Below, in pieces: positions 11,654 through 23,749 of a stretch of 64,000 nucleotides of DNA. The DNA comes from Bradysia coprophila. Lineage: Eukaryota; Arthropoda; Insecta; Diptera; Sciaridae. Numbering within the stretch: the first letter of the stretch is position 1; each line of letters opens with the position of its first letter. The translations under genes were made by a program, and so were the position numbers. A model generated the notes under the pieces. It saw only the letters and a program-made list of their open reading frames with translations, had not been told where the DNA came from and searched no databases. The DNA lies in assembly GCF_014529535.1 (NCBI RefSeq), contig NW_023503927.1, forward strand, positions 372,001 to 436,000, given 5' to 3'.

Positions 11654-11948
11654 GTCCTATCTACATACACTCATAACGTAAAAAAAGCACAGAGGCGCAC
11701 TTCACCAGGAATTTAGGTTTCTCACAAGAGGGGAAGATTAAGTGGATTTCTGTCTTTTTGTCTTTATACAAGACAAATTCTAAAGTTGACGTCAATAATA
11801 CCAGGTGTGGAAAAGTATCAGGCATTTCTTCATACATTTCGTCAATTTGCGTTTCTGTTGCATTTTTCGCAGTGCAACGCACTCCAAGAACAAGCAAAAG
11901 AACAGATTTTGTCGTTTAGTTCTAGAGTGCGTTGCTATTTTTAGTAGT

Positions 11949-12132
11949 AGAGAAATGATAAGTTGGTAACGCCTGTGGCGAGATTAGAAAGAACATGTGA
12001 ATGACAGTTGGCTCCTATGGTAGAGAATACGAGAGAATTGCATACGGAATTGGCTCCATTCTGTCCCATAGGAGCCAACTGTCATTCACATGATCCTTCT
12101 ATCTCGCCACAGGCGTGCCTTATCATTTCTCT
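11949..12132. mobile_element. 184-bp hairpin MITE with AGAGAAATGATAAG ends
   Basis: The arms run from AGAGAAATGATAAG, through 'cgcctgtggcgagat', to 'agttggctcctatgg'. They are mirrored through 'cataggagccaact' and 'atctcgccacaggcg' to CTTATCATTTCTCT. The loop is about 40 bp. A minimal element with the same tips is at 13590-13631 inside a P450 intron. Confidence 0.8.
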
Positions 12133-13253
12133 GAAAAACACTGAAGGTTACAAGTCAACTTGCTCTTTGGGCTCAAAACATTAAACTCCGATATAAAATC
12201 AGGCGTACAATAATTGAAGTCCAAATGTCAAAAATCATCCACGGAGAACCTAACCTGAAAATATGTGCAGTGAGAATGAGCTGAGCAGGCATTGTTCACG
12301 TTTGAAAATAGAAAGAAATGTTTCAATTATTTTCACGGGTTTCTTGTAAAATAATGAGCTTAAACACTTCTAGCATGAACATAGAAAATATTTGGAGGCT
12401 GATGAAATCACAGTTCTTTTTGTTCAGATAGATGACTTGTTTTCGTTGTATGAGTACAATAGAAACACTCCTCTTATCACTAAAGCCTCCAAATTTGACA
12501 CTTGTCAAATCTGTGTTCATGCTAGAAGCAGTGCGGAGTTGAGGTTAGGGTTTTCTATGGATGTCGGTGCAGCTGTCAGTGTTCGGGCTTACAGTTACTA
12601 GGACGTGATCTATGTAAACAATCGAATTATTTCGTCACTTAGCATTATTTTCAACAAAGGCTGTGCAAATACATAACAGTTGCAAACTATTTACTTCTTA
12701 ACCTAGGGGAAAAATCTGGAAATTTCATCTGGCAACGCTCTAGCCATAACTCATCCGAGATAATGAAATTTCCAACTTTTTTCCCTACGTCGACTCAACG
12801 TTTTTCATAGAATGAGAATTGAGTATTTCCCTATGCCATGCCACTTCTTCGATCAAAGCACCACCGCTACGATACATCCGGATTCAGTGGAAGTGTTCAC
12901 TTCGACTACAACTTTGACCCATTTAAAGCTGCGCGCTGTGAAGGTGCGTCAAAATATCTCACTGTGCGTTTTCAATAATTTGAATTAGAAGCGCACTACT
13001 TAAATACTGGGGAAATTATACATCAGACTGAATTTTTATCGCTTCGCTCCCATTCAAAAAGAAGTCCAAATATTTACAGAAACAATCGACTCAGGACACA
13101 GCTCGTTAAGATTTAAATTTTTATTTAATGTTCGAACGAAAAGTATATAAATCAAATTGCTGCATAGCATTTACTGGCATTGAACATTTTAAATTTTCAT
13201 ATGAACCATGAATTATTGAGGTAGTTGTCCTTTTCTTTCTCCGCTTTCTCCCC
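12133..13253. other. Intergenic, no gene seen
   Basis: Contains a loose inverted repeat ('cacttctagcatgaacatag' at about 12366 against 'tgttcatgctagaagcagtg' at about 12513). The rest shows nothing coding. The P450 stop lies just downstream on the minus strand. Confidence 0.45.
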
Positions 13254-15426
13254 TCAATTCCGGAGCCTTAGCTGATTGAAGAAGCCCACTTCGACAGTTA
13301 CTGCCATACCATTGCCTTTAAGTTTCAACGGGATTTGTGTCCGTGCAGAACATTCAATGTGGAAATTCAACAACAAGTTGTAGAGAATCGCTTTGATTTG
13401 TAACAAAGCGAATCGGTTTCCAATACTGAAACATAAACGAAGATCGTCTTGATTAGAATTTCGTACAATAAACAGTTGATGTCACTCATTTTTGTCCCAA
13501 AGCTTACATTCAACTGGCTAGACTCATTGGCTGACATGTTTCCCTATGCCACAATAATAACGTCACTAAACGTTTATAAGCAAAAACCAGAGAAATGATA
13601 AGAGCGCAGCGCCATCTCTTATCATTTCTCGAGCAGGTAAACATGTAACTTACAATGGGAACGAATAAAAGGTTGAAGGGTCAAGTTGATTCACGGCAAA
13701 GCCGAAGTCAATTAACACGCTCAGCCTTGCTGTTACTCATTTTTATCCCGAGTTATATAAAGAATTTGATATCTGTGAATAGTACAGTTTCCGACGCATG
13801 TAGCGTCCCCTAAATTCAAAATAAGTAATTTGTGATTTACCATGCTCGCGGTCCCACTCCGAATGGAATAAATGTTCCTGGTCGAATATTCGGTTTATTT
13901 TCATCTGAAAAGCGTTCCGGATCAAAAACCTCTGGATTCGGATAGTATTTCGGATCCCGATGAATACCTTAAGTTCATCGTAAAAAAACTTTCAGCTAGC
14001 ACAATGGCGCAATGCGCGAATACAGTCATACCATAAATCGGAAACCAGACTATGTCATTCGGTTGCAGTAGAGCTTTCGTGCCGTCATGATCTTCCATAA
14101 CATATTGTTTATTAGTATTACGATCCATTATAACAGCAAGAGGCCATTTGCGAAGCACCTCCGAAACGACCATATCCAAGTACTTCATCTTTTGTAGTGC
14201 TTCAAATGTGACCGATTTTCCATGGAGCTCTTCATTTACTTCCACTATTTCTTTGTGCAGTCGCTTCTGAATGTCCAAATTAACGGCTAGCTCGTGACAT
14301 ACGAAGCATAGTGACATTGAGATGCCTGTAAATCCAGCGAGGAAGAATAATATTGACTGGGCTACCAAATCGTCTTCGGTCCAATCTAAGTCAACGACAA
14401 AAATGCATAGACCATTACATGTAAGCAAAGCAAACTTAAAATACTTTTCAGTTTCTCAGCTTTCCTTGCGGCTATAAATTCCGACACGGTAGCGAATCCC
14501 GTATCTTGATCACTTTCCTTGTCCTTTTCGTTGCTCAGTTTCCCCTCTTGGGCCAGCAATAACAGATTCAACATATCGTTACGTTCGATTTTCATTCTGC
14601 GGCGTTCTGCAACCGCGCTTCGAATCGCATTCCGAAAGAATTTATCTTGACTGTCAGTGATGACTTTCAGATTGAAAAGTTTAGCGATTTTCGGAAAACC
14701 TATGTTGATTGCTGCACGAACACCCTGTATTGCGTACGCCATTTCTTTTCCCATTTTAAAAAAATCGTTGTTAACCTCCTTCAACGAATTCATTTGAATA
14801 CCGAATGCCGTCGATCCGATGATATCGTTAGTTAATCTCATCATTAACTCGCTCATGTCGAATTCGAGGCTATTGTCTGTTCCCGATTTGGAAGTTATGT
14901 CGTTTCGCACGAACGTATTGAACTCATTCGAACAATCCACCATAATCGACAGCATTTGTCTCATTTTACTGCCCGTAAATAGTGGACTCAATGTACCACG
15001 CATTTCCCGCCACTCTTGATTCGACATGGCGAATAACGTTCGTACTATGAGTGGATTCAACTCCTTATCGAACATTAAAAAGTGATTGACAAAACTGTCG
15101 AAATCTTTTATCGAAATTCGATTTATTAACTCAGGATCGTTTATTAAAAACGATGGCTTGCCGCCCAAATCATAAATTCCCACGAATTTCCGGTCCGAGT
15201 GCTTTTTGTAGACATCATAAAGCGAGTCGGGCATAGACTTCTTGCCCAAAATTAAGTCTAAGTTTCCGAAAATCGTCCCAAGCACTGGTATTCCTCGTTC
15301 AAACACAATATTTCGATCCGAAAAATAGTTCCAATTCCGTATTATGAACGTATAAATGATGCGCAATAAAGTGGATATGAGCAAGGTATATGCCAAAAAA
15401 CTGGTTACACTATTGAATTCAAACAT
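13254..15426 (-). CDS. Cytochrome P450, CYP9-like (CYP3 clan)
   Basis: Exons 14445-15426, 14032-14385, 13841-13967 and 13254-13425 join in frame to 544 aa. A hydrophobic anchor at residues 8-30 places it in the ER membrane. Landmarks are NYFSDRNI and RGIPVLG after the anchor, [20 protein letters not shown] (helix C), LEVLR-type helix K as SEVLRKWP (about 402-408), [19 protein letters not shown], and heme loop FGVGPRACIGNRF. The heme Cys488 is split by the last intron. The length and WREMR...FTGSKMR pattern fit CYP9. The I-helix reads LAGFTGIS where the family normally has AGF(D/E)T, so the usual acid-Thr pair for oxygen activation is absent. Insect CYP9 enzymes oxidise plant compounds and insecticides; the substrate here is unknown. 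Confidence 0.9.
13590..13631. mobile_element. 42-bp minimal hairpin MITE in a P450 intron
   Basis: GAGAAATGATAAGAG and CTCTTATCATTTCTC face each other around a loop of about 10 bases. It shares tips with 11949-12132. It lies in the 415-bp last intron of the P450, which is much longer than the other introns. Confidence 0.65.
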
Positions 15427-17752
15427 GTTTTGTTCGCACTAACGTATAAGAAGAACTAAATTCGACTAAAGTTATGGGGTCTTGTTGATGCCGAATGTGA
15501 TCTCAGAACTTAAATGAGCGACATGATGAATATAAAGTCAAAAAATTAATTGAACAAATTCGTTGTCAATTGAGATTTTTAAGTGATTTTGATTCGAAGC
15601 TATGCTTATCTGACCGTGTGACGCATTCGTAGTGCAAATGTTCTCTTTGTGTGTATACATCACAAATGATTATATTTTATCATCGAGAGTATAAGGCGTT
15701 ACCACATGGTTATACACAGAGAAATGTTGTGACTTTGGGAGAATAATCAATACATACCTATATTTACCTAGAGATATTTCTAATGGACAGGCTTGCATGA
15801 AAACAGCGCACTTCAGACTTGAGTGGTACTCTTAGAAGCAACGACGAAGTCGCGAGTTAGGAAAAACACAGAAAGTAGTACTTTATGTGGCCTACCATGG
15901 CAGCTGTCGACTGTGATCACTTTTGCTTGAAGTGAGTTGATGAAGTGTGTTTTTTGATTTACAGCAACAAGTTGCGAAACGAAATTTTTTCTCACTAGAT
16001 CCTAACAAAAACGAGGATGTGCGGGAAAACCGGCAAAGCATGTGAAACACGCTTTTCCGACAATTTTCCTCAAGCTGAAATACTCTGATTCGTCTCGTCA
16101 ATACCTTCCATTGGATGTATCACACACGACTTTTGAGCGAAAACATCCAGAGATATTGCTGACAAACTAGTGAAAAACCGGCAAAACTAAACTGTTCCTG
16201 GAACTTTACTTCAAACTTCTGTCGCTGTTTTCCGATGTTTCTGGATGTTTTCTGGATGGTGTGCGATATGTCAAATGGAAGGTATTGACGAGACGAAACA
16301 AAATATTTAATTTTTAAATCAGAAAATTAGAATACAAATCAGGTATGGCATGTCCATACAAACCGGAGGAAATAGTGCTTTCATATTTAAAAAAAAACTC
16401 ACATTTCAATTATTTTCATGGAAAGGTAAAATAGTTTATATTAAATTAAAGAAGGACATGGCTGCTCATACTTCACTTAATTTATTTTTAAAAGTGTAAA
16501 ATTTTCTATGACAGAATACACTGTACCATATACACCATAATTTTCCTAGTTCGTTTGCTAGAGAGGGTTTGTTTTAAGAGGTAGCGACATTTTATTAGAT
16601 GTGCGTACAGCGACACCAAACACGAATGTAACACGAAATAATTCACCATCAATGCTTTAGAGAAATATTTATGGAGAAAGAGGGTGTACACTGAGCAAAA
16701 TTTCCTTCTTGCTATGCGTATATCATTCGTGCTCCCTGTTAAAAAGTGTGGTAAGGTAGTTATACTTAATATAATACGTGCGACACAAAGATTTAAAAAT
16801 ATAAATTTTATTAAATTCATCTACGGTAGACACCATATTAACAGTTGACAGTAATTATTATACATTTCAGAAGTTATTGGTAACAAATATTTCAAATTAA
16901 AAATCAACTGCTTCGGGAAATGAACCGGGGACCTCTGGATCATGAGCCAACGATCTTTCTAATGTTGCAGTACAGTAGTGTTGGTTGACATTTCTTATTG
17001 TTGAAGCGTACTTTGAAAGCCATAACGTGTGTGGCGGATAAGTTACCCAGAGCATGTGAAAACGCAACACACATAAACAATGATGACAACGTTTTTTTTA
17101 ACATAATTGAACTTAAACATAAAGAATGAAGAATTAGTTACGACTTGGTGGCAAGATAGTTGTGAACTTGGATCAATTATAGATAACTTCAACTTAAACA
17201 ACTTTTTGAGATGATTACGAAATGAAACTAGGTACTTATTAAAATTGAAAGGATTTTGTTGAGAATTTTTTTTAATTTACAAAAAAAAAATTTTGTCGTT
17301 TACCTTCTTCGTGTTACGAAATATCAATATGATGCAAATTCATTGTTCAGGACAAACATCCACTGTACACGTTTAACATACGTGGTGAGGGTTTCACTTC
17401 CGTCCCACTAGTAAGTTATTCACGTTCCACGTACATCACCACAATACGTAACACATGATTCATGTGACATGAATATTCAAATGTGAATGTGACAACCGAA
17501 ATACGTAACTACGTTTTCAATATGTCTCACGTATAGAAAACAGTGTCCATGTATCATATACGTCAATGAAGTATATTACACCTCTCCGAGAAATTTTACA
17601 CATACCCGGAGGAGTATTATCTGAATTTTCTTTTTCTGGGTGTAGGACCCGTGCATCCTGCATTGAAGCTACTGCCTTGATAAAAACTCCCGATTTCGCA
17701 ACATGTCGTATACAAAGTGTTTGCAATTCCGTCGCAAGTTCACTCTCACTTT
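15427..17752. other. Intergenic with repeat fragments and a tRNA-like relic
   Basis: No gene was seen. 16040-16330 shares phrases with 600-870. At 16917-16985 the minus strand reads 'ggctcatgatccagaggtc' then CCCCGGTTCATTTCCCG, resembling the T-arm half of a tRNA or tRNA-derived SINE; the A box is unclear. 17100-17310 is A/T-rich. Confidence 0.4.
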
Positions 17753-18128
17753 AAGAGGAATCTAGACTTGGCTAAATTGTTGTCTACATTTGGGGGCAAA
17801 CAGATAATAATTTTGATGATAATTTTGGACTCGCAATATTTTTGGGAAAAGTACGATCATCACCATCACCATTACACCTTTCAATAGAAATTTAAATGTT
17901 TGTGGTGATGTAACTCAATATTTCACGAAAATTTACACATATTTTGAATTTTCTCGGAGTTAGGTTACATCACCACATTTAAATTTTTGCTGAAAACTAA
18001 CACATTTTAACACCAAACGACGGTCGTACTTTTTCCAAAAAGGATGCGAGTTTAAAATTATCATCAAAATAATAATAATTTTGCCCCGAAATGTAGGTAA
18101 CAATTTAGCCATGTGTAGCTTCCTCTTA
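17753..18128. mobile_element. 376-bp foldback MITE
   Basis: Arms of about 180 bp start AAGAGGAATCTAGACTTGGC and are mirrored by an end reading GCCATGTGTAGCTTCCTCTT. Inside, 'aaattttgatgataattttg', 'gtacgatc' and 'gtttgtggtgatgtaa' are mirrored by 'aaaattatcatcaaaat', 'ggtcgtac' and 'ttacatcaccacatttaaat'. No coding capacity. Confidence 0.75.
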
Positions 18129-18273
18129 ATTGCAGCAGCTAGATGTGGACGTGACGGATGTCGTACTTAAATATGTAAAGATTACAGTTTGAGGAATATG
18201 TTTGTTTATTTGGCAAACTGTTGTACAATAGTGACCTGTTAATTGATAGTGTTTTTACAATTTATTCGTCACG

Positions 18274-18976
18274 CTAAGTATAATTACAACTTTCCGCTAT
18301 ATGTTTCAATCTTATAAAGTAGTTCGTGAATCCTGGATAAATCGAATCAAATTCGCACTTTTTATTAAATTCCACAACAAATTCCGATATGCAATGCCTC
18401 AGCAAACACCGTTTTTTCAAACACTGTTCCTGTATCGAAATCTGTTTCAACCGTTTCAATGGCTCCAGTATGGGTCCGTTGATGATCAATAAATTATTAT
18501 CCTCCAAATTAACGGCTACAATTTCGGTATTTTGTTCGAATAAATCGCCGTCAATGTATTGCAGCTTGTTTCGGCGGAAAGAAAGTGATGTCAATTTGGT
18601 AAATGGTGCAAGGTCAAATTTCGATAATCTTCTCAGACCTGAATCTTCGAATTCCAACCACTTCAAATTTGGCATGAATGTGGCAATGTTCTGAGGAATG
18701 TAGTGGCATGTCTGATTTTTAACCCAAAAACCAAAAACATCTTCCAGTACTGTGGTAGTGTGACCGTTAACGCTCTTCACGACTTGGTCGGGACTTGTAA
18801 CATTTAAATTTCTTACAAGACATGCTTTTTGGTTTACAAAGTTCCATTCGCACTGCAAGTCGAACGAACATACGAACGGAAGTATCAAATGAAACGAAAT
18901 TATCTTTAGTGTCCTGACAAGAAAAAAAAATGATTAAAAAGACGACCAGATGAACAAAAAATAATTCACACCTCAT
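18274..18976 (-). CDS. Small secreted leucine-rich-repeat protein
   Basis: A 5-bp coding exon (18972-18976, ATGAG) is joined across a 58-bp intron to 18274-18913, giving 214 aa. The junction creates MRTLKIISFHLILPFVCSFD, a good signal peptide, which supports this start. The mature part has an N-terminal Cys region (LQCEWNFVNQKACLVRNLNV). At least four LRR-like units follow: MPNLKWLEFEDSGLRRL, FTKLTSLSFRRNKLQYI, NTEIVAVNLEDNNLLII and LKRLKQISIQ. A Cys-rich cap (CLKKRCLLRHCISEF) comes last. Similar short secreted LRR proteins are common in nematoceran flies and some act in humoral immunity or digestion. No specific function can be assigned. Confidence 0.85.
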
Positions 18977-21820
18977 CGTGAGCTAATCTGCTAGTATATT
19001 CGACTGATTAATCTGAATAAGTTCGTTTAGAAAAAAGCCAATTTTTAAAAGTTATTTAAATTGTTAGCGAACCTGTTTCTCTCACTACAACTTTAAAACT
19101 ATTCTTCAGGTGAATTCTCAAGAGAACTCGATTACCTACCTTATGTTGATCGCTTAACCGGTTTTTCAATTATGTTTGTTCCAAACAGGATTTATTCCTG
19201 GAAAATTTATTGAATTTACTGGCAATTAAATGAAGGAATTGGACTTTGCTTAGATTTTTCGATCAATGAGAAGTAACAGGTACACATAGCTTGAAAGAAA
19301 TTTTAATGGAATTAATTTGTCAATGAATTACGCTCAGTTAGAACTCAACTAGGAACAGTGGTGTTCGTGAACATACTGTTGAATCATCAACATTTCGGCA
19401 TATCGTGCTAAGCGAACGACTTCACTATACTCAGCGAGCGATGTATGCATCCTCTGGATCAACCAGGTAAGTGGTAAAGAACAATCACACAAGGAGCTGA
19501 CCCTGAATTGGCGTACAGTCCGACTAACTACGATACATATGATCAATTTGTACATTCAACAGATCTCCGTGGGACATTCACCACATTTCATTTAAAATTA
19601 CTTATCCGACCTGCTAGGTGATTCATCTAATATTTGAGAATACCTGTTGAGATATTTGTGGTATACAAACTTGTCAATATTAGTCGCGTTCCTTTGCTGA
19701 TGGTTTTTCAGAAAATGTGATGCGTTTCAGCGTTTTTGTGCTGGTAGATTCGTTTTTTTTTCTGTTTCGATCGGCCCACGTATGAATAACCACAGCTGCA
19801 ACTTGAGGTGAGTGGGCTGCCCATAAAAGTGGGCTGCCCACGCCCATGGGCATCCCCACGGGACATGGGCACTTTACAATTTCGTGGGCATAGGGCGCAG
19901 CATGGGCACTTTTCAAAAACGTGTGATCCCACAAACTTAAGTCTTAAGAGTGATATCGCCAAAACTTGAACCAATTTTGGTGAAAATAAATACAATGGTT
20001 CGGCGATCCAGGCAAGCTATAGCTCGTTAGAATCGTCTTTCAATTCTAAGAAATAGGGATCTTTTAGTTTTTCTGTTAGTTTCCCATTTTCGGAGTGAAC
20101 TCTTGAAAAGTCATAGCATGTCAAGGGGTGGTGAAAACAGTTTTTTTTGTGATAGCTCAAGATAGACATGTTTCTAAAAGTTGAAAATTTGTAGGAATAT
20201 AGGCCTTTGGCAGACCTTCATAAAGAGTATAATCATCGGTATGGGCCGCCACCCGTTCTAGACTTATGACTCAAAATATGGTCAATGTTTGGTCAGTGCT
20301 ACTGGCTTGCAACAGAATTTATCCGCGGAACTGACTATAGGGTGTTGTAGCTGGACTTACCCTCTTTTATTCCACGTATAAAAAACCCCAGATAAATTCT
20401 GTTGCAAGCCATAAAGTTAGTTGAAGTAAAATGTCGCTCCAGGAGACCCATATTTTTCAGTGTTTTCAACTTGTTTTTGGTCTTCAAACAGGCTGGAGCG
20501 ATGGGAATGAAATAAACTAAATCAAAATTACATGTTCAGCTCGAAATTGTCCTGAACCGCGCGATCATTGGTCTTGAAAATGTTGCTTTCCTCCTTCTTC
20601 GTAGAAGGTGGAAAACCTCATTTCTTTTACTTCACAAAATGAACAGAAACTCAATTGCTTGCTACGAATATAGGTTTATTGTAAAGCAGAGATGCGCAGC
20701 GTTCGTTTACATATATAAAAAACGTTATTTTACACACATTTCCATATTGTGTGACCTCTTGTGAAGCACAAATTACATCTTGAGTGACCATTTATTGACT
20801 GTAAACGAAGTAGTCATTCAGTGACCAGAAGTACTCAATGATCTTTATGTCTATTGACCTGAACTTTGTCAAGAAATATCAAAATGTATCACCTTGCGTG
20901 TAAACTTCATTAAATGACAACCTTATTTGACATAATTTGTAACTTTATTTCGGTTAAAATTGGAAATTACAAACTTCCTCAAAAATCATTCGAGTAGGTC
21001 GACTTACCCACATATTTGACATTGTACAGAATACAATCCAGATTGCGAATAGGGCAAGTTTGGTATTTTTGGAAAGGTGCGGTCTCAGGCTATGCGATAT
21101 AGTAGCAAATGAAGCCATACCCAGCAGTGGATGAGCTAGACATGACCAGAAAGCTTCCCGATGGTGAGAAAATCAGTCAAAGTTGTTAAATTTTGTTAAA
21201 TGTTAAATTTCTTGTTAGTGCATATAATTGTTCGGTAGACTAGAGACAACCAGTATATAGCAATTAATTTCATTTTTAGGAGAACTTCCCATACATTTCC
21301 ATTAAAAAATCTCAGGAATGTGGGCACCCATAAGAAAGTTTTTTAAGATTTGTTGAAAAAATTGAAAAACCCCCTCCCAATTTTTTGATATGTTAAATGG
21401 GATGTGCTAGCCTTCATTTTAAGCCAATAAAATAAAAAATCGGTTGGGGTGCTCATTGACAAAACCATAAAATTGGACTTTGATGCCTCAACCTGACTCA
21501 CAGCTACAACCTTTCGACCCGACGATACTTTTATTAGAATCGTCTGTCAATTCTCTACAAACTACCATTAGATCAAAACCGACCGGGTCGTTTCATTTCG
21601 GTGTAAAATTTTCTGAAAAAGTCATGATTTTGAAATTTTCAAATTTTCTTAGAGTCGCCCCGAGCCGGAGATGTCGTTTTAAAAAAATTCTTCTTCTACG
21701 AAATGATCACCTTGAAATACCTATCGATAGCACCATAAACGTCCGGAAACAAAAATGGTGTGTCCGATAAAAAAAAAAATTTCACCTCAGAAATAGCGCA
21801 TAGCGCAATTACGAAGCCCC
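18977..21820. other. Intergenic with small repeats
   Basis: No gene was seen. 19805-19930 is dense in GTGGGC/GCCCAC and ATGGGCA(C) motifs in both orientations, resembling the GC-rich subterminal repeats of some hAT MITEs. 20304-20410 is a 107-bp hairpin element (listed separately). The rest is unremarkable AT-rich DNA. Confidence 0.45.
20304..20410. mobile_element. 107-bp MITE with 20-bp perfect inverted ends
   Basis: The ends GGCTTGCAACAGAATTTATC and its exact reverse complement flank an interior of 67 bp. No coding capacity. Confidence 0.7.
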
Positions 21821-21821
21821 G

Positions 21822-22757
21822 TACGATGTTCCTTTCAAATGAAAATTTTAATTTATTGAGTATAAATTCACATTGGGCCCTAGTACCGGCCTTAGTCCGA
21901 GGACCCAAATTTAATTTTTTTTCAACAACATTCTATTCGGCCTTTGATTACCTTCCAAATGAAACAAAAATTACGAAAGACGGATGAAATTTGCTCGAGT
22001 TGTATGTAAAATACACATAGGGCCCTAGTACCGGCCTTAGTCCGAGGACCCAAATTTAATTTTTTTTCAACAACATTCTATTCGGCCTTTGATTACCTTC
22101 CAAATGAAACAAAAATTACGAAAGACGGATGAAATTTACTCGAGTTGTATGTAAAATACACATAGGGCCCTAGTAGCGGCCTTAGGCCAAGGACCCAATT
22201 TTTTTTTTTCAACAACATTCTATTCGGCCTTCGATTACCTTCCAAATCAAACAAAAATTACGAAAAACGAATGAAATTTACTCGAGTTCTATGTAAAATA
22301 CACATAGGGCCCTAGTAGCATTTCACTTCTAATGCCCTAACTCACCCGATTTAAAAAAACTTTTTTTTCCTGGATTGGTATTGACAATACCTATCATTTG
22401 GCATGTCATTTTCATTTCCATCGTTTGTTTTGCCGTAAATATCACCAAAAGACCTTAAATCACTTAGGTGGCCCTAACTCACGAAGGGCCGACCCGAATA
22501 TGCCCATCTTCAAACTTAGCCTCACTATTTCGACTATCTTTCAGGAAAAAAAAATTTGAAATCGGATTTGATTTACTCAAGATATCGACGTGACGGACAG
22601 ATGGACAGAAGGATAGACGGACAGACAAAATTTTTATTGCGGATTCGTCATCTATGAACATAGGCAAACACTTTGCCCTTACCGTCTGCTTCGGATTCCA
22701 TCATTTACACACGGCATCGTAATCCTATAAGCCCCCTTTGTACTTCGTACGGGGCTA
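21822..22757. repeat. Repeat element with AGCCCCGTACG ends and three tandem 146-bp units
   Basis: The left tip AAGCCCCGTACG and right tip CGTACGGGGCT are inverted repeats, matching the family at 4245-5238. Between about 21870 and 22315 a unit of about 146 bp, starting 'gggccctagtaccggcctta', is repeated three times with few changes. Related sequence continues to about 23150. No coding capacity. Confidence 0.6.
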
Positions 22758-23207
22758 AAAATTCATGAAATTTGGTCAAAATTTACTCGAGATATTGACA
22801 AAATACTCCACGTTCACTGTACGGCCGAGTAGCCGGATAAGAGCTCACTCCAAGAGACCTAGCTCAAGCTCCGGTGAACATAATTTCATAAACTTTTTTT
22901 TCCTGATTGGTGACCTACAAGCAAAAACTGCTTGGCGCCTTGTACCTAGTTCACACCAAGGGGTCTAACTCACGAGTCGGTCATCCGATTTCCATAAACT
23001 TTTTTTTTGTCGATCGGTATTGTAAATACCGTTCATTTGACGTATCACCTGCAAGTGTCCGGAGATATGTCTGTAAAGCACGCATTGTGCCACAGCTCCG
23101 GAGGAGTCGATCCAAAATCACCCATCTTCGAACTTAGCCTGTCTTTTGACACTTACGGCTAGCTTCACAGCAGACTTGTCAAAAGTTTTGTTTACCTGTT
23201 TACTGCT

Positions 23208-23415
23208 GCGCCAAAGCACCTAGCAGGGTAATAGAGGTTTTTACACGTCAAATAGAGTAGTTTTTTGATACCAATAATACCATTAGTAGTCTTAATGGTA
23301 ATTTTGCAATGACATTATGAAAAAAAGGTATGGAAATATTCGCATACTTCGATTAAAGTACTCCTATATTTTTTTCTATTACCCTGCTAGGTGCTTTTGG
23401 CTGCGCTCATAAAAC
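23208..23415. mobile_element. Hairpin MITE of about 208 bp
   Basis: 'gcgccaaagcacctagcagg' followed by 'gtaatagaggttttt' is mirrored by 'tttttttctattaccctgct' followed by 'aggtgcttttggctgcgc'. The interior is AT-rich. It lies downstream of the TRPA gene's 3' end. Confidence 0.6.
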
Positions 23416-23749
23416 ACACAATCCGAAAATAAAATTGGAAACAAATTTAACTCGTGTTAAAATAAGTCTGTTAACCGTGGCCTTTATTCGGATTCTTCTT
23501 CTGTTACATAATCTAATTTTACTCAGAGTTCTTTCCGGTTTTTTATTCAAATTATTTAACATAACATTTTAGCACAACACGCGCATTAGAGGAGATTCGT
23601 TGTTTTGTGCAAACTTAATGAATTTTGTTTGTTTTTTTTTCATTCGATTCATTCAATAAATTGCTGATTATATTTCCAACGTTTCTCATCAATATGAGAA
23701 AAAAATGGTCAAAGGTGAGCTTACAGCGTAAATTGAAATAGAGTTCAGT

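Noticed and set aside
11661..11897. 78-codon minus-strand ORF (MLVLGVRCTAKNATETQ)
   Set aside because: No motif, no paralogous match and no splice context; kept out as chance.
16900..16990. A functional tRNA gene
   Set aside because: Only the T-arm half is convincing; no complete cloverleaf could be drawn.
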